The notes beneath the pieces were generated by a model. The model did no database searches and was not told the origin of the DNA. It was given only the letters and a program-made list of their open reading frames with translations. Both the position numbers and the translations under genes were made by a program. From Nageia nagi (Eukaryota > Pinophyta), in NCBI GenBank assembly GCA_050084985.1, contig JBITNC010000001.1:28210001-28274000 (forward strand): 64,000 bases of DNA. Direction: 5' to 3'. Position 1 is the stretch's first letter, and every line of letters begins with the position of its first letter. Shown piece after piece: positions 43,196-54,420 of the stretch.

Positions 43196-45237
43196 GTATT
43201 TTGTTCCTTTTAGCTTTCATAAAGATTTTATCTTTCTTTTCTGTATTATGGTAAAAAATAATCTATATTCGTAACCTTGCATAGTGTAAGGAAGGATACT
43301 CCATGTTGTACTTGAATATAGTTCAAAACTGAACATGCATCTTATGTATGTGTCATTCATAATAAAACTGGAGTGTGCCTATGCTTGTTCAAACTGTAAG
43401 GACAAGAGAAGAACACAGTTATTTTCTTGTATGCTTTAGGTTTATGGCAATGAAAGTTTATGAGATTCAGTGACACTTCAATATGTATTTATGGATGCAA
43501 AGCAACACAAATAAATCCAGTTAGAATAGATTGATTGCAAGAGATTGCTAATTTTAGATTGCCTAGTTCTTGCAAGAATATTTACATTTCAGTCTTCAAC
43601 CAGAATTGTTTATTTCTGAATGGCTTAGGTAATCCCATGTTGATTTCCAAAATGTTAATTAAACATGAAATCAGATTTTAGTTCAGTTTGGCAATGGTAT
43701 AATATGTTTTTAGATGATACTGTTAATGTCAGTCGTATTAAATCCTTTACGTTGTTGGATGGTTAAGAGAAGAATTTTGGAGAGGGAGACTTGGCTTAAG
43801 TAACGTTATGCATGAATTGACAAAAAAATAAAAGATTTGAATTGTATGGAAGTATTTGCTATTGTAGATGATTAAAATTAACCCTAGATGTGATTAATTA
43901 TGCATAAACATCTAGTTAAAATATGGAAAATTACTATTGAAATGAACTTGTGTATCCATGAAATGATGAAATATAAACAGTATGCAATAAACTATAAATC
44001 ATAATGACGACATTTAGGCTATTGGACCAAATTCACAACCTATGAGAGAGGGATCATGATAAATATTTGTTACCTTACCTGGGCAACCGTTCTTACACTA
44101 GGATCAGACTTGTCACTGGAGTGGAACCTTGGAGAGCAATACTTGGTAAGAAGGATGGATCTATAGAATAGTGCTGACACTAATGGCAACATGGATGCCA
44201 CTATTAGTGTCAACGCTATGCTCTTTGCGAGTTAGTCTTCGCAATCCAAATTGCAAGTAGTAAAGATTATACGACAAGCCTAATCTAGCATATGGTGAAA
44301 AATGAATAACATAATACTTTTGTGATAATAGATCCCAATCTTGATAGGTTGAGTTGAGAGACACCTTAGGTTTTTTTAATATTTAGTATTTGAGTATGCC
44401 TATCAAGATGAAAATCTAAGTCTCCTAATGTTACCTCACTTCCTTTTATATGTGAGAGAACCACCATAATGCATGCCTATAGGAGAGCACTGACGCTAGG
44501 GTCCTTGCACACAAAAAGAGAAACAAAATAAGGACACATAAGTCAGCTAAAATAACAATGATATGAGATGTAACAATAAAATAGAATATATTGTTAATTA
44601 ATTAATATGATAATTGATTTGATATTAGGTATCAAAATCAAATGTCAACAGATGCCTCCATTTGTAAGTTTAAAGAAATGAAATGTAATTATGCTTGCAA
44701 AGGAAGTAAGTACTGGAAAGGACTTCCATGTCTTAGAGGAGCATAAAATCAACAAATTTTTTGATGATGTATTTTGCCCCCTCTTTGCATTGATTGTGGT
44801 AGGAGAAACCTTGGCAATTCGGTGCAATCAAATGCAAAGAACAAGTGATGAAAAGATAGAAAACAACTCCGAACGACTTATTGATGTTCATCTTGAAAAG
44901 ATATAGCTTTAGTAGTAGCAAATAAAGAATCAACATAATGTATTCATCTCGAAAGTATATATCAATGAAGAGCAAAGATGAAATTAATATAATATGGCAT
45001 AATCATGTTGTCATGGAAACGCTCAATTCCCTATTCATAGAAACATATCATCATAGCAAAATCTAATGCCCCATTTATAGACCTATTACCATTCACATTC
45101 ATCATTCAAAAGATATAACATTATTCAAGCATAGATGAAAGCATAATATCATAAAGGATGTATCATCATGAGGTACTATGCCCCATTCTTAGATACAAAT
45201 GAGGAAGGGTATTGTCATGAGGTACTATGTGACATTC
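43196..45237 (+). other. Intron 4 of the kinase gene, part before the TE cluster
   Basis: No exon was found. A 46-bp imperfect hairpin (gacactaat...attagtgtc, about 44172-44218) is present. Short frames such as 44691-44906 are not recognisable. Sequence like that right of the chromovirus ('catgaggtactatgccccatt' near 45168, and 'atgccccatttttagatac' near 59074) suggests a local repeat that was present before the insertion. Confidence 0.5.
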
Positions 45238-45242
45238 TTATA

Positions 45243-45633
45243 TTTTAGGAACTTGCACGTTCTTAGACGGGATTCAAGCCAAATAACAATGAAATACGAA
45301 CTGGATGTAACCCAAACTCACAACAACAGAGCAATATGAATCTGAATAAAACAAGATATCAATAGAATAACTTTACTGAATAACAAAATGAATTGCGGGC
45401 CACTTCGAGGGGGCTATCACCTTGCAACTCAAACAATATATTTTCCAAGATGATAACTATTCTATTCTTGCACATATTTATAGTCTGCCTACCCTAACCC
45501 TAATCGAATGTTTAATACAAAATGGCGATTCATGTTACAAATATGTCGGTCCACCTTACATTTAATATAAGCCAATATTCTAATTAATTAACTCCTATAA
45601 TCTAGGCAAATGTTACGATATGGGATCCTAACA
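45243..45633 (-). repeat. 3' LTR of chromovirus D
   Basis: 391 bp. On + it runs from ttttaggaac (the expected g changed to t) to gatcctaaca. Same length as the partner at 58639-59029. Confidence 0.95.
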
Positions 45634-45689
45634 TGCCACCCCTCTTAAAAGAGAGCTTTGTCCTCAAAGCTGAAAATTAGGAAATTATT

Positions 45690-45845
45690 GTTGAAGTTGG
45701 AGTGTCTCCCAAGTTGCATCCTTAGGAGCTAATCCATGCCACTAGATAAGAACTTCAGTTATAGTGCGGTTGCGAAGTTGGCATGTGCGTCGGTCTAGAA
45801 CGGCCTTAGGTTCAATCATGATGGACCCATCCTCAATGAATTCAG
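45690..45845 (-). pseudogene. Chromodomain at the integrase C-terminus of D
   Basis: On -, the frame reads EPKAVLDRR, LRNRTITEVLI, stop, then WHGLAPKDATWE. This is the conserved core of Gypsy chromodomains (a stop replaces the usual Lys/Gln before W). The upstream part near 46100-45860 is the integrase tail. Confidence 0.88.
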
Positions 45846-46173
45846 GTAGTTCAATTTGAACTGTGGCCTGAAAGCCTAGGACTTGCTTAAGGCAAGAGAC
45901 ATGAAAAACATGATGAATCTTTTACGATGTTGGGAGTGCCAACTTATATGCTGCAGGGCCAATGCGTTGGAGTATTTTATAAGGCCCGTAAAATCGTGGG
46001 GCTAACTTTTGGGGACCTTTTAATTTGAGAGATGTCTATTGGTATGGTTGAAGCTGCAGCAAACCCATGTCTCCTTCTTGGAATTGCCTTTTGACTCGTT
46101 ATTGATCAACTTGCTGTTTCATCTGGTGTTGAGCCACTTGAAGATTTTCCCGAAGGATGCGAATTATGTCTCC

Positions 46174-47300
46174 CTAATTGGTTAAGGTGATGTCAATTGC
46201 TTGGACATTGGTGCTACTTGAGATATAAGAGATGATTGTGGGTGGGGGTTGGCCATACATGGCATCATAGGGGGTCATCCTTATGGAAGTATGATATGAA
46301 GTATTATACCACCATTTAGCTAAAGGGAGCCATTTTACCCTATGGACTGGTTGGGCTGAAGCAAAACTACAGAGATATGTTTCCAAGCATTTATTAATAA
46401 TCTCGGTTTGATCGTCTATCTGAAGGTGATAAGTTGAGCTCATATTGAGTTGAGTGCCCTGGAGTTTGAAGAATTCTTGCCAAAATTTACTGGTGAATGC
46501 CGGATCACGATCACTAACAATGGTAGATGGCATGCCATCGAGTTTGAAAATGTTGTTGAGAAAAAGTTGTGCAACATTGATAGCCTTGTATGAATGTGCC
46601 AAGGGGCAGGAGTGTGCATACTTGGAAAGTCAATCCACTACTACCATGATAGCAACTTTCCCATATGATTTTGGAAGGCCTTCAATAAAATCCATTGATA
46701 TATCTGCCTAGGTTCGCTCTGGTATGGGTAGAGGTTGAAGCAATTCTGGGATGCCCACTATCTCACCTTTCTGTCGTTGACAAATATCGCATTCGGATAC
46801 AAACTTCTTGATATCTTGTTTCATACCTGGCCAATAAAAGGATCAAAGCGTTGGCCGATAGGTTTTCAAAAACCCAAAATAATTGACCGTTGGTGCAGCG
46901 TGCAACTCTTGAAGTATCATCTCGCGACATGAAGAGTTTGGAGGTAGTGCAATACGACCTTTGAATCGTAGGATTCCCTCATGCTAGGAAATTGGAGGTT
47001 TGCTTGTCAGATCAATCTGTAGTTGTTGAATCACTAAGTGGGTAAAGCTATCCTAGAGCCATTCTTGTTTAATTTGGTCAAGCCATTGAGGAACTGGGAA
47101 TGAAAGGTTCTAAAGTGCCACAGGCTCCTCAAATTTTTGAGAAAGATCATCAACAACTACATTCTCACTACCCTTTCTATACACAATATCATAGTTGTAC
47201 CCCAAGAGTTTAGGAATCCACTTTTGCTATTCTGGGGTGGAGATGTGTTGTTCCAGGAAGTATTTCAAACTATGGTGGTCTATTCGGATGATAAAATGGT
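46174..47300 (-). pseudogene. Integrase of chromovirus D
   Basis: The H2C2 zinc finger lies near 46900-46760 (ELHAAP...; CDICQRQKGEI). The catalytic core reads PERT...ISMDFIEGLPKSYG with VVVD (about 46720-46625). The long frame 46602-46174 has FKLDGMPSTIVSDRDPAFTS and WQEFFKLQGTQLNMSSTYH, with the second Asp, and the region normally followed by the catalytic Glu (QIDDQTEIINKCLETYL). One stop sits between the core halves at about 46629. Integrase inserts the cDNA into the host chromosome. Confidence 0.92.
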
Positions 47301-47316
47301 GGCCAATGAGGTAGGG

Positions 47317-47862
47317 TCACCAACTTAGAACGGTATGAATGATTGCAAGCATTTCTTTTTCATAGGTAGATTTAGCCAAATTTCTACCTGAGAGGGATTT
47401 GCTTGTGAAGGCTAGGGGTTGCCCTTCATGCATCAAAATGGCTCCAATTTTGACCCCAGAGGTGTCACTCTCAATGATGAATGTCTTGGAGAAATCTGGC
47501 ATGGCCAATACTGGGGTAGAGCACATGGTAGCCTTTAGTTGATGAAAGGATTCTTCTGCAGCTGTTGACCAATTGAAGGCATTCTTCTTGAGCAAAGCCG
47601 TGAGCAGGGCTGCAATCTCTTCATAATCTTTCACAATCTTATGGTAGTACCCTGTCAATCCGAGGAAGCCCCGTAAGATTTTCAAGGATTTGGGAAGAAG
47701 CCAAGTTTGCATATCCTCAATCTTTAGTGGGTCCACCTTGACACCTTCTTTTGAAATAATATGCTCAAGGTACTCGAGCTCTTAGCGGCCAAAGGAACAT
47801 TTAGAGTGCTTGGCATACAACTAGTACTCTTGGAGAAGTTGCAAGGTCTGATCTAACTGGGA
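47317..47862 (-). pseudogene. RT end and RNase H of chromovirus D (downstream part)
   Basis: The frame 47736-47317 reads FLGLTGYYHKIVKDYEEIAA (RT connection) and IESDTSGVKIGAILMHEGQP with KSLSGRNLAKSTYEKEMLAI (RNase H, with the conserved D and the Y-x-x-x-E-KE-L block). It continues the RT that lies beyond the Copia insertion at 51519. A stop follows at about 47316. Confidence 0.9.
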
Positions 47863-47867
47863 CAAGT

Positions 47868-48154
47868 TGTGAAGATTTGCAAGGAGAGCAAATCACACCT
47901 AGAAAGGAAAATGCAAGAGCATCACAAGAACGAGAGAAAAGCTGAAATCCTCAAACTGAATTCGATATAGAATGGGAATGGAGCCCAAATAAATAGGGCA
48001 AATACAAACTAATGTACAAAAGCATGCCAACCATGCGTAAAGGTAAAATGCACAAAATGACAAGGAAGTGGTTATCACCACAACAAACTAGCTAGAGAAT
48101 AGAAAACCTAGGAAATAAATAAAAATACTCCTAAGTAAACTTAATACTCTAACA
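47868..48154 (-). repeat. 3' LTR of Copia C
   Basis: 287 bp, on + from tgtgaagattt to actctaaca. The C-rich run right after it on + (48155-48166, cccccccttaag) is the polypurine tract read on -. Confidence 0.95.
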
Positions 48155-48424
48155 CCCCCCCTTAAGTGAACAAGGAGGTAAAGTGGCACATCCACAAAAA
48201 ATGAGTCCCAGCAACAAGGCCTGATCAGGTACTCATGTACAATATGTGTAAAGAATCTACTGAAAGATGATGAAAAAACCACATGGAAAAAAAACCATCT
48301 CACAATAGAAGAGGGAGGGTGGAGAGGAAGATGTACTCATCAACACCCCGTAAGGACAACTTCCTTCACCCCAAGCAAGCCACGCAACTCAAGGGAACAA
48401 GGCGATGCAAAGGATTTAGTGAAG

Positions 48425-49800
48425 ATGTCCGCGGTCTGCTGCTTTGTAGGAATGTATTCCAAGTTGAGAATGTGATTCTAAATATGCTGATGGATGAAGT
48501 GCATGTCGACCTCAATGTGTTTGGTGCGTTGATGCTCAACAGGATTGCGCGAAATATGAATCACGCTTTGATTGTCACACCAAAGATCTGTGGTTTGAGA
48601 TTGGGGGTAGCCAAACTCCTCTAATAACTGCCGAAGCCAAAGTGTTTCCTGACTCGCATAAACAGCTGCTCTATACTCTGCCTCAATCGATGATAGTGGA
48701 ATAGCTTGTTGCTTCTTGCATGACCAAGCGATGGGAGAAGTACGAAAATAAAATACATAGCCAGAAGTAGAACAACGATCATCAAAAGAACCAGCCTAAT
48801 CAAAACTTGTATATCCACTCAACATTGGATCACCTCTCATGTAATGCAGACGGAAGTGGGTAGTGCCCCTCACATATCGAAGAATCCTCTTGGCTTCCTG
48901 CCAATGAGACTCATGAGGGGTCTATGCAAACCGAGAAACAAGCCCAACAACATATGAAATATTTGGTTGAGTATGGGTGAGATATAGAAGACTCCCAACC
49001 AATTGGCGATATAAAGTAGCATCACATAGCAGTGAAGTGCAAGAGGAAGTCAAAGTCACCCCACTATGGAAAGGTGTAGGAGAAGGATTACAATTTGCCA
49101 TCTTAAACCGCTGAAGAAGATCCAAGGCATACTTTTGCTGAGAAATGGAAATCCCTAAATCTGTTTGTGTCACCTGAAAACCAAAAAAGTAGTGGGCAAG
49201 TCCAAGATCTGCCATCTCAAATCTCTTAAAGAGAGCCTGTTGAACTATCTGAATGTGAGAGTGGGAGGTGCCGGTGAGAAGAAGGTCATCAACATACAAC
49301 ACCAAAATAGTGGTATCTGCTCCATGTCTCCATATATAGACTGTAGGGTTAGAGGAACACCATACAAAATCAATGGAGAGGAGAAAAGAATCCATCTTCT
49401 CATACCATGCCCGAGGAGCTTGTTTGAGGCCATAGAGAGATTTTCTAAGCCTACAAACAAGTGAGAAATCCTGGACAAAATCGGCGGGTTGCTCCGTATA
49501 GATCTCCTCATGCAAATCACCATGCAAAAAGGTGCTCTTCACATCCATCTGAAAAACTGACCATCCCTACGAAGCAGCAAGAGCAAGTACAAGGCGGATT
49601 GAATCCATCTTGGCCATAGGAGCAAAGGTTTCAGAGTAGTCAATCCCCTCAACTTGTGAGAAACCCTTGGCAACAAGACGAGCCTTATACTTGCCAATGG
49701 AACCATCAGTTGCATACTTGGTTCGGTACACCCATTTACACCGAACCAACTTCCTCCCATGGGGAAGAGAAACAAGCTCCCAAGTATTATTCTTCAACAA
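48425..49800 (-). pseudogene. Copia C reverse transcriptase and RNase H
   Basis: RT starts in 49800-49567 with [20 protein letters not shown] and KARLVAKGF. After a stop, the 208-codon frame 49548-48922 has MDVKSTFLHGDLHEEIYTEQ, SLYGLKQAPRAWYEKM and the catalytic LVLYVDDLLLTGT. RNase H continues to about 48430, with GSFDDRCSTSGYVF, SIEAEYRAAVYASQETLWLR and DNQSVIHISRNPVEHQRTKH visible between a few stops. It is the best-preserved RT in the window. Confidence 0.93.
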
Positions 49801-50475
49801 GGAAGACTACTCAGCTGCCATGGCATCATCCGACTCCGGTATACCATGAGCCTTTGAAAAAATTTGTGGATCACTGGACTGTGCTTGAACAACAAGACTG
49901 GAATTGGTGGAATAACGACGAGAAGGAGGGAGATCCTTGATGAAGGGTGCTGCATCCTCAAGTGTAGAGCGAGCCCATTTGGGCATGCAACTACCAACAG
50001 TGGAAGAAGATGCAACATCAACAGGAGTAGCAACAACTGCAGGTGGTGGAGGTGTAGGAGGATCAATAGTTGGTGTGGGAGAAACAACCTCAGGAATATC
50101 CTCCGCATGAAAGACCTTAGAAGATGTGTCACAGGAGTCAAGTAAGACTGAGGACGGAGATGAAGAGGGAGAATAAGCAAGTTGCTCATCAAACTGAACA
50201 TGAGTGTGGAAGAAAAGATCATGGGTATCAGGATCAATCAGTTGATATGCCTTCATATCCTCACTATAGCCAACAAAGATGAGAGGCTTTCTCTTCTTTT
50301 CTAAAGGCCTTACGCTTGGTCTTCGGAATGAATGCCCAAGCATGACTGCCAAACACTCTGAAATGAGACACATCTAGCTTGGTTCCACTTTAAGCCTCTT
50401 CAGGAGTCATATAATCAAGTGCTCGATGAGGAGTGCAATTCTGAATGTAGTTTGCCCAATTGACTGCCTCAGCCT
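49800..50475 (-). pseudogene. Copia C integrase C-terminus and linker
   Basis: The frame 50373-49807 begins in the integrase end block (VFGSHAWAFIPK-like in the neighbouring frame; KKRKPLIFVGYSEDMKAYQL with the following DPDTHDLFFHTHVQFDE). It then has a Pro/Ser-rich linker typical of the integrase-RT spacer. Two frames alternate, showing a frameshift near 50300. Confidence 0.85.
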
Positions 50476-51210
50476 AGAAGATAGGAGGCGAAGCTATGAG
50501 GGGTCTTGAGTGTTTGTGGTCAAGCTTGGTGCAACGCCACACCCACAATGCTCAACTGAAGACTACATTGTGGGTAGAGATGCCAAGCCTTTAACAGAAT
50601 GCACAAGAAGCGAGATTTAGCCACAATCAACAACAATTGAGTGTAGATATGCTAGACGCCAAGAGACAACACCAATTGACAATGTGTCTGAAAGAAGATG
50701 TTGTGAGCTTGAGGAATGCTGGAGTTGGGGGGCGAGCAGAGGCGTAGCAGGAGCAAACGTGTAGCAGAGAAGTTGTTGAGTTGGGCATGTGAGCAGAGGA
50801 AGTAGAGATGCCGCATAGGAGGGAAATGCACACAACATAGGAATCCAAACAGATCCTTTGCTTTCATAGCAACACCAGTCATCGAAGAAAAATGCAGGGG
50901 AGTGGATATTTGACGTGCTACCTTTCGAATCGGGGTTGTGTGGAATTTGCTGCAAGGGGGAACAAATCGTTGAGAGCAACGCGGAGAGTCCCAGATCAGA
51001 TCGCCAATGAAGATGGCTTGAACGTAGATCAAGCTGGGAAGACATAGTCGAGATCAACACGGACCAAGAAGCATTGAAGCCACAAAAGGCGTGATGATCT
51101 CCACGGACTGAAGGTGGAGAAAGGGAGTGCAATTAGAAAAATTACACAACCCAACAAGAAACCAGATTTGAGAAAGCTTCACAAAGAGTTTGGATGCTTG
51201 TAAAAATCGA
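50476..51210 (-). other. Unidentified block replacing gag/protease in Copia C
   Basis: Where gag, protease and most of integrase should lie there are about 735 bp with a 171-codon open frame on - (51132-50617; LSPPSVRGDHHAFCGFNASW, Ser/Leu/Cys-rich). It shows no zinc knuckle or gag motif and I do not recognise it. It may be leader plus a captured segment, or a frame open by chance in GC-richer sequence. Confidence 0.45.
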
Positions 51211-51226
51211 ACCAACTCTGGTACCA
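51209..51226 (-). other. Primer-binding site of Copia C
   Basis: On -, tggtaccagagttggttc starts directly after the LTR. It matches the initiator tRNA-Met complement in most of the first twelve bases. Confidence 0.8.
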
Positions 51227-51513
51227 TGTGAAGATTTGCAAGGAGAGCAAATCACACCTAGAAAGGAAAATGCAAGAGCATCACAAGAATGAGAGAGAAG
51301 CTGAAATCCTCAAATTGAATTCAATACGGAATGAGAATGGAGCCCAAATAAATAGGGCAAATACAAACTAATGTACAATAGTATGCCAACCATGCATGAA
51401 GGTAAAATGCACAAAATGACAAGGAAGTGGTTATCACCACAACAAACTAGCTAGAGAATAGAAAACCTAGGAAATAAATAAAAATACTCCTAAGTGAACT
51501 TAATACTCTAACG
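51227..51513 (-). repeat. 5' LTR of Copia C
   Basis: 287 bp. On + it ends actctaacg where the partner has aaca; the final base changed after insertion. Confidence 0.95.
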
Positions 51514-51518
51514 CAAGT

Positions 51519-52302
51519 GATCCTCCCAAGTTTTGTTGTAGATCAAAATATCATCAAAGAAAACTAAAATAAAATTTTGAAGATAAGGGCGGAATTTCTG
51601 GTTCATTAAACTTTGAAAGGTGGAAAGAGCATTAGTAAAGTCAAAAGACATTACTAGGAACTCATAGTGACCTTCATGCGTGCGAAAAGCAGTTTTGGGG
51701 ATGTCTTCTTCACGAAGTTGGATTTGATTGTACTCAGATCAAAGATCTAATTTAGAAAAGTATTTGGCACCATGCAGTTCATCTAACAATTCATCAATGA
51801 CAGGAATGGGAAACTTATCCTTGATGGTGATTTTGTTTAGAGCTTGAAAGTCAATGCACATCCACCATGACCCATCTTTCTTGTGAACCAATAGAATAGG
51901 AGAAGAGTAAGGACTCACACTGGGGCGAATGATGCCTGCTTCTAACATGTCTTGGAAAATCTTTTCTATTTCATCCTTCTGTAAGTTGGGATAGCGGTAA
52001 GGCCGAATGTTGGGTGGTTGACTCCTGGGAATCACTTGAATTGCATGGTCGTGAGGGTGATGGAGTGGCAACCCATAGGGTTCCTCAAGGACACCAGTAT
52101 GACAGGAAAGTATTTGTTGTAATTCCTGTACTTCTTTCGATTCTTGCAAGGTTGTCTGAATAGAGAATAGTTGTACCATCAATCCTTTGCCTCCTTTCCT
52201 CAAGAGTTTCTCCATGTGATGAGAACTAATAATTTGTGATTGCCTCGCCTCGAGTCCTTTAAGAGTATATTTGTACTCTCCAACTTTGAATTGCATCCAC
52301 AA
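51519..52302 (-). pseudogene. Reverse transcriptase of chromovirus D (upstream part)
   Basis: The frame 52302-51739 contains the spacer after protease, then PNIRPYRYPNLQKDEIEKIF, MLEAGIIRPSVSPYSSPILL, VHKKDGSWWMCIDFQALNKI and YFSKLDL, all core Gypsy RT blocks. Past a stop at 51738 the catalytic box reads [18 protein letters not shown] (about 51585-51530), FFDD in place of the usual YxDD. The Copia insertion follows at 51518. Confidence 0.92.
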
Positions 52303-52419
52303 TTCACGAAAATCTCAGAGAACAGGGCCTAGTGTCATCAGCCATTGTATACCAAGGACCACATCACAACCGCCTAATGGTAGAACATACATGTTGCTTT
52401 ACATCTTGTAGTCACCCAT

Positions 52420-52610
52420 AATGATTTTGATATTGCGATACCGTCCCTTCCAAGCAATTTTTCTCCATTCCCATTCATTACCTCAAAAGTATTCTATGGA
52501 TAGATATAAGAGTGGGTCTTTTTGGCCACGTTAAGATCCATAAAAGTATGAGTGCTTCTTGAGTCAAGCAATCTTATCAACATTTGCCCCCTAAAATATC
52601 CCTGAACTTT
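52420..52610 (-). pseudogene. Protease remnant of chromovirus D
   Basis: On -, LIRLLDSRSTHTFMDLNVAK (about 52585-52525) matches the retropepsin entry (L-x-D-S-G-S/A-T-H-x-F). The Gly of the catalytic D-S/T-G has become Arg, so the enzyme would be dead. Stops follow near 52500. Confidence 0.75.
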
Positions 52611-52779
52611 CATGGTCTGTGGAGATGTAAACCCGTAGAGGGCATTGCAAAAAATTTCATAGTAGGTTGGTCTGATTCCTCTTCGATATCTGCCACTGCA
52701 TCCTCAAGGGCATCTTCTGGTGGTTCCACAAGGGCATCCGCATCTAGGACATATAAAGTTTGAGTGGTACAACGATGGC

Positions 52780-53157
52780 CCGATGCAAATTTTTTATCGC
52801 AATTGTAAGAAAGCCCTTTTTTTTTTACGCTCCTCCATCTCGGCAGGAGTCGGTCTCTTAATCGGTAGGGAGTGTAGTGGCTTGTGACCACTTTGAGAAG
52901 TTTGTGATTTCCAAGCGGGTTGCTTGGTGTGTTTACATTGTGCACTGAACTTGTCCTTCGCCAATTTGGCGAGCCCTATTGCTGCTATCATGTTGCTAGT
53001 ATTAAACATTTTGACTTCCACTTGAATTTCTTCCTTTAGCCCACTAATGAAACAAGTATGAAAGAATGCCTCATCTAATCCTTTAGTATGATTAGCAAGC
53101 TTTTCAAATTTAGTTTGGTAATGTCTTACCGTAGTTGTTTGGCGCAATTTAGTGAGC
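52780..53157 (-). pseudogene. Chromovirus D gag, C-terminal part with zinc knuckle
   Basis: The frame 53183-52794 reads DALTKLRQTTTVRHYQTKFE, ISGLKEEIQVEV and MIAAIGLAKLAKDKF, the second half of a Gypsy gag. The region then shifts frame to KGLSYNCDKKFASGHRC (about 52815-52760), the chromovirus-type knuckle in which one Cys is Ser/Tyr-shifted. The first half of gag lies beyond the inserted element, at 57558-58090. Confidence 0.85.
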
Positions 53158-53162
53158 GCATC

Positions 53163-53781
53163 TGTAGACCAAAAATAATGCATATAATTATTAATGAGGG
53201 TTAATTAATGCCCTATTATGACTACTTAGTTTTATTGACATATATCTGGAATATGACAATAATGATTAAAAGGCATACAGGTTCGTTTTATCCCAATGAC
53301 ATGTTCAGTAAATTAACGACATCATACATTAAAAACAAACATACATTCATACAATTGCACGCCATTGGCGACCTAAATGAGGCACGTCGCTAACGACGTG
53401 GAAGAATTAAAATTACAAGTGTGACAAAAGAATATGAAGACGAATAAATGAATGATATACATACAAGATATATTTCGGGAATAATGTTTGCGTAGAACAG
53501 AGTGATATTACATTTGCTAGAGTCTCTCTTTGATCTTCTTCTTCGTTCTCCTATTCATCCATCCTTGACCTCCTCCAAAGATGATCCCCCTTTTGGTTGC
53601 TTTTGATGTCTTTATATAGCAATGCTTCTATTACAAGATTTGACCCCTAGGTTATAAATATAATGGTCCATTACATGAATTACATAGCTTTGGGTATTTT
53701 TGACCTCTTTTTACATAATACATCATTGAGGCTCTAAAATGAATTATTTAATAAATAATAATTCATTTTTAGGCATCTACA
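53163..53781 (-). repeat. 3' LTR of element H
   Basis: 619 bp, on + from tgtagaccaaaa to ggcatctaca. The adjacent internal bases, read on -, are purine-rich (aaagacgagcaaaa, 53782-53795), fitting a polypurine tract and setting the element's direction. Confidence 0.92.
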
Positions 53782-54240
53782 TTTTGCTCGTCTTTGGAGG
53801 TGTGATTGAAGCAATGAAATTACATGTCCAAAGAAGAAGTGTAGAAGAAATTTTTTTTTTGAGAACTTTGAACTCTTTGCTGCATTGCCCCTTATTGGTA
53901 ATGATGATTATGAGGGTCCCTTGCTGCCCCTTTTTGCCTTGGATGCCCCAGGAAAGGTCCTAGAATGGTGCAACCAAGGCAAAATCTGATGAAAAGTCTC
54001 TCTTTAGGAATGATGTTGTGTAGATGATGGAAATGACTGTGATGATGTAGGTGGATGGTCCCATATCCAATTTTGGAGATGAAGATATGTTTTGCCCCTT
54101 GTACTATTCCAACCATGAATTTGGCTATTCCGTCATGTTTGATACTCAGGAACCATTCGCACTTATGTCCATGCTTTGAAATAGAGAGGATCTATTTTGA
54201 ATGAAATGAAATGGTGATGAAATGTACGTCATTGATGGCA

Positions 54241-54330
54241 TAGGGAACAGTGTGCACACCGTTGACGGTGTAGGGAACAGTGTGCATGCCGCTAACAATG
54301 TAGGGAACAGTGTGCACGCCGTTGACGGCA
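54241..54330. repeat. 30-bp tandem repeat, three copies
   Basis: The unit 'tagggaacagtgtgca' followed by about 14 bases starts at 54241, 54271 and 54301. The third quarter of each unit varies. On both strands it leaves a frame open as a 10-residue repeat, but no larger gene is attached. Confidence 0.92.
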
Positions 54331-54420
54331 TGGAATTCTATGATTTTTCTTCTACTTTTCGGTATGTAGATACCTGCAAGAAAGTGTTAGGAATACCTTG
54401 CATGAAAATAGTGTGGATGC

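Larger units (their letters stand above)
47863..51518 (-). mobile_element. Copia retrotransposon C nested in the chromovirus RT
   Basis: The element proper is 47868-51513, with 287-bp LTRs at 47868-48154 and 51227-51513 and a perfect target duplication caagt (47863-47867 and 51514-51518). The internal 3.07 kb on - holds an unidentified leader block, the integrase C-terminus, RT and RNase H; gag, protease and the integrase core are missing. I count 13 mismatches in 287 LTR bases (about 4.5%), fewer than for the host element, as nesting requires. Confidence 0.95.

Noticed and set aside
44691-44906. 71-codon frame that could be kinase exon 5
   Set aside because: No PanK motif, and no suitable acceptor in the phase needed after exon 4.
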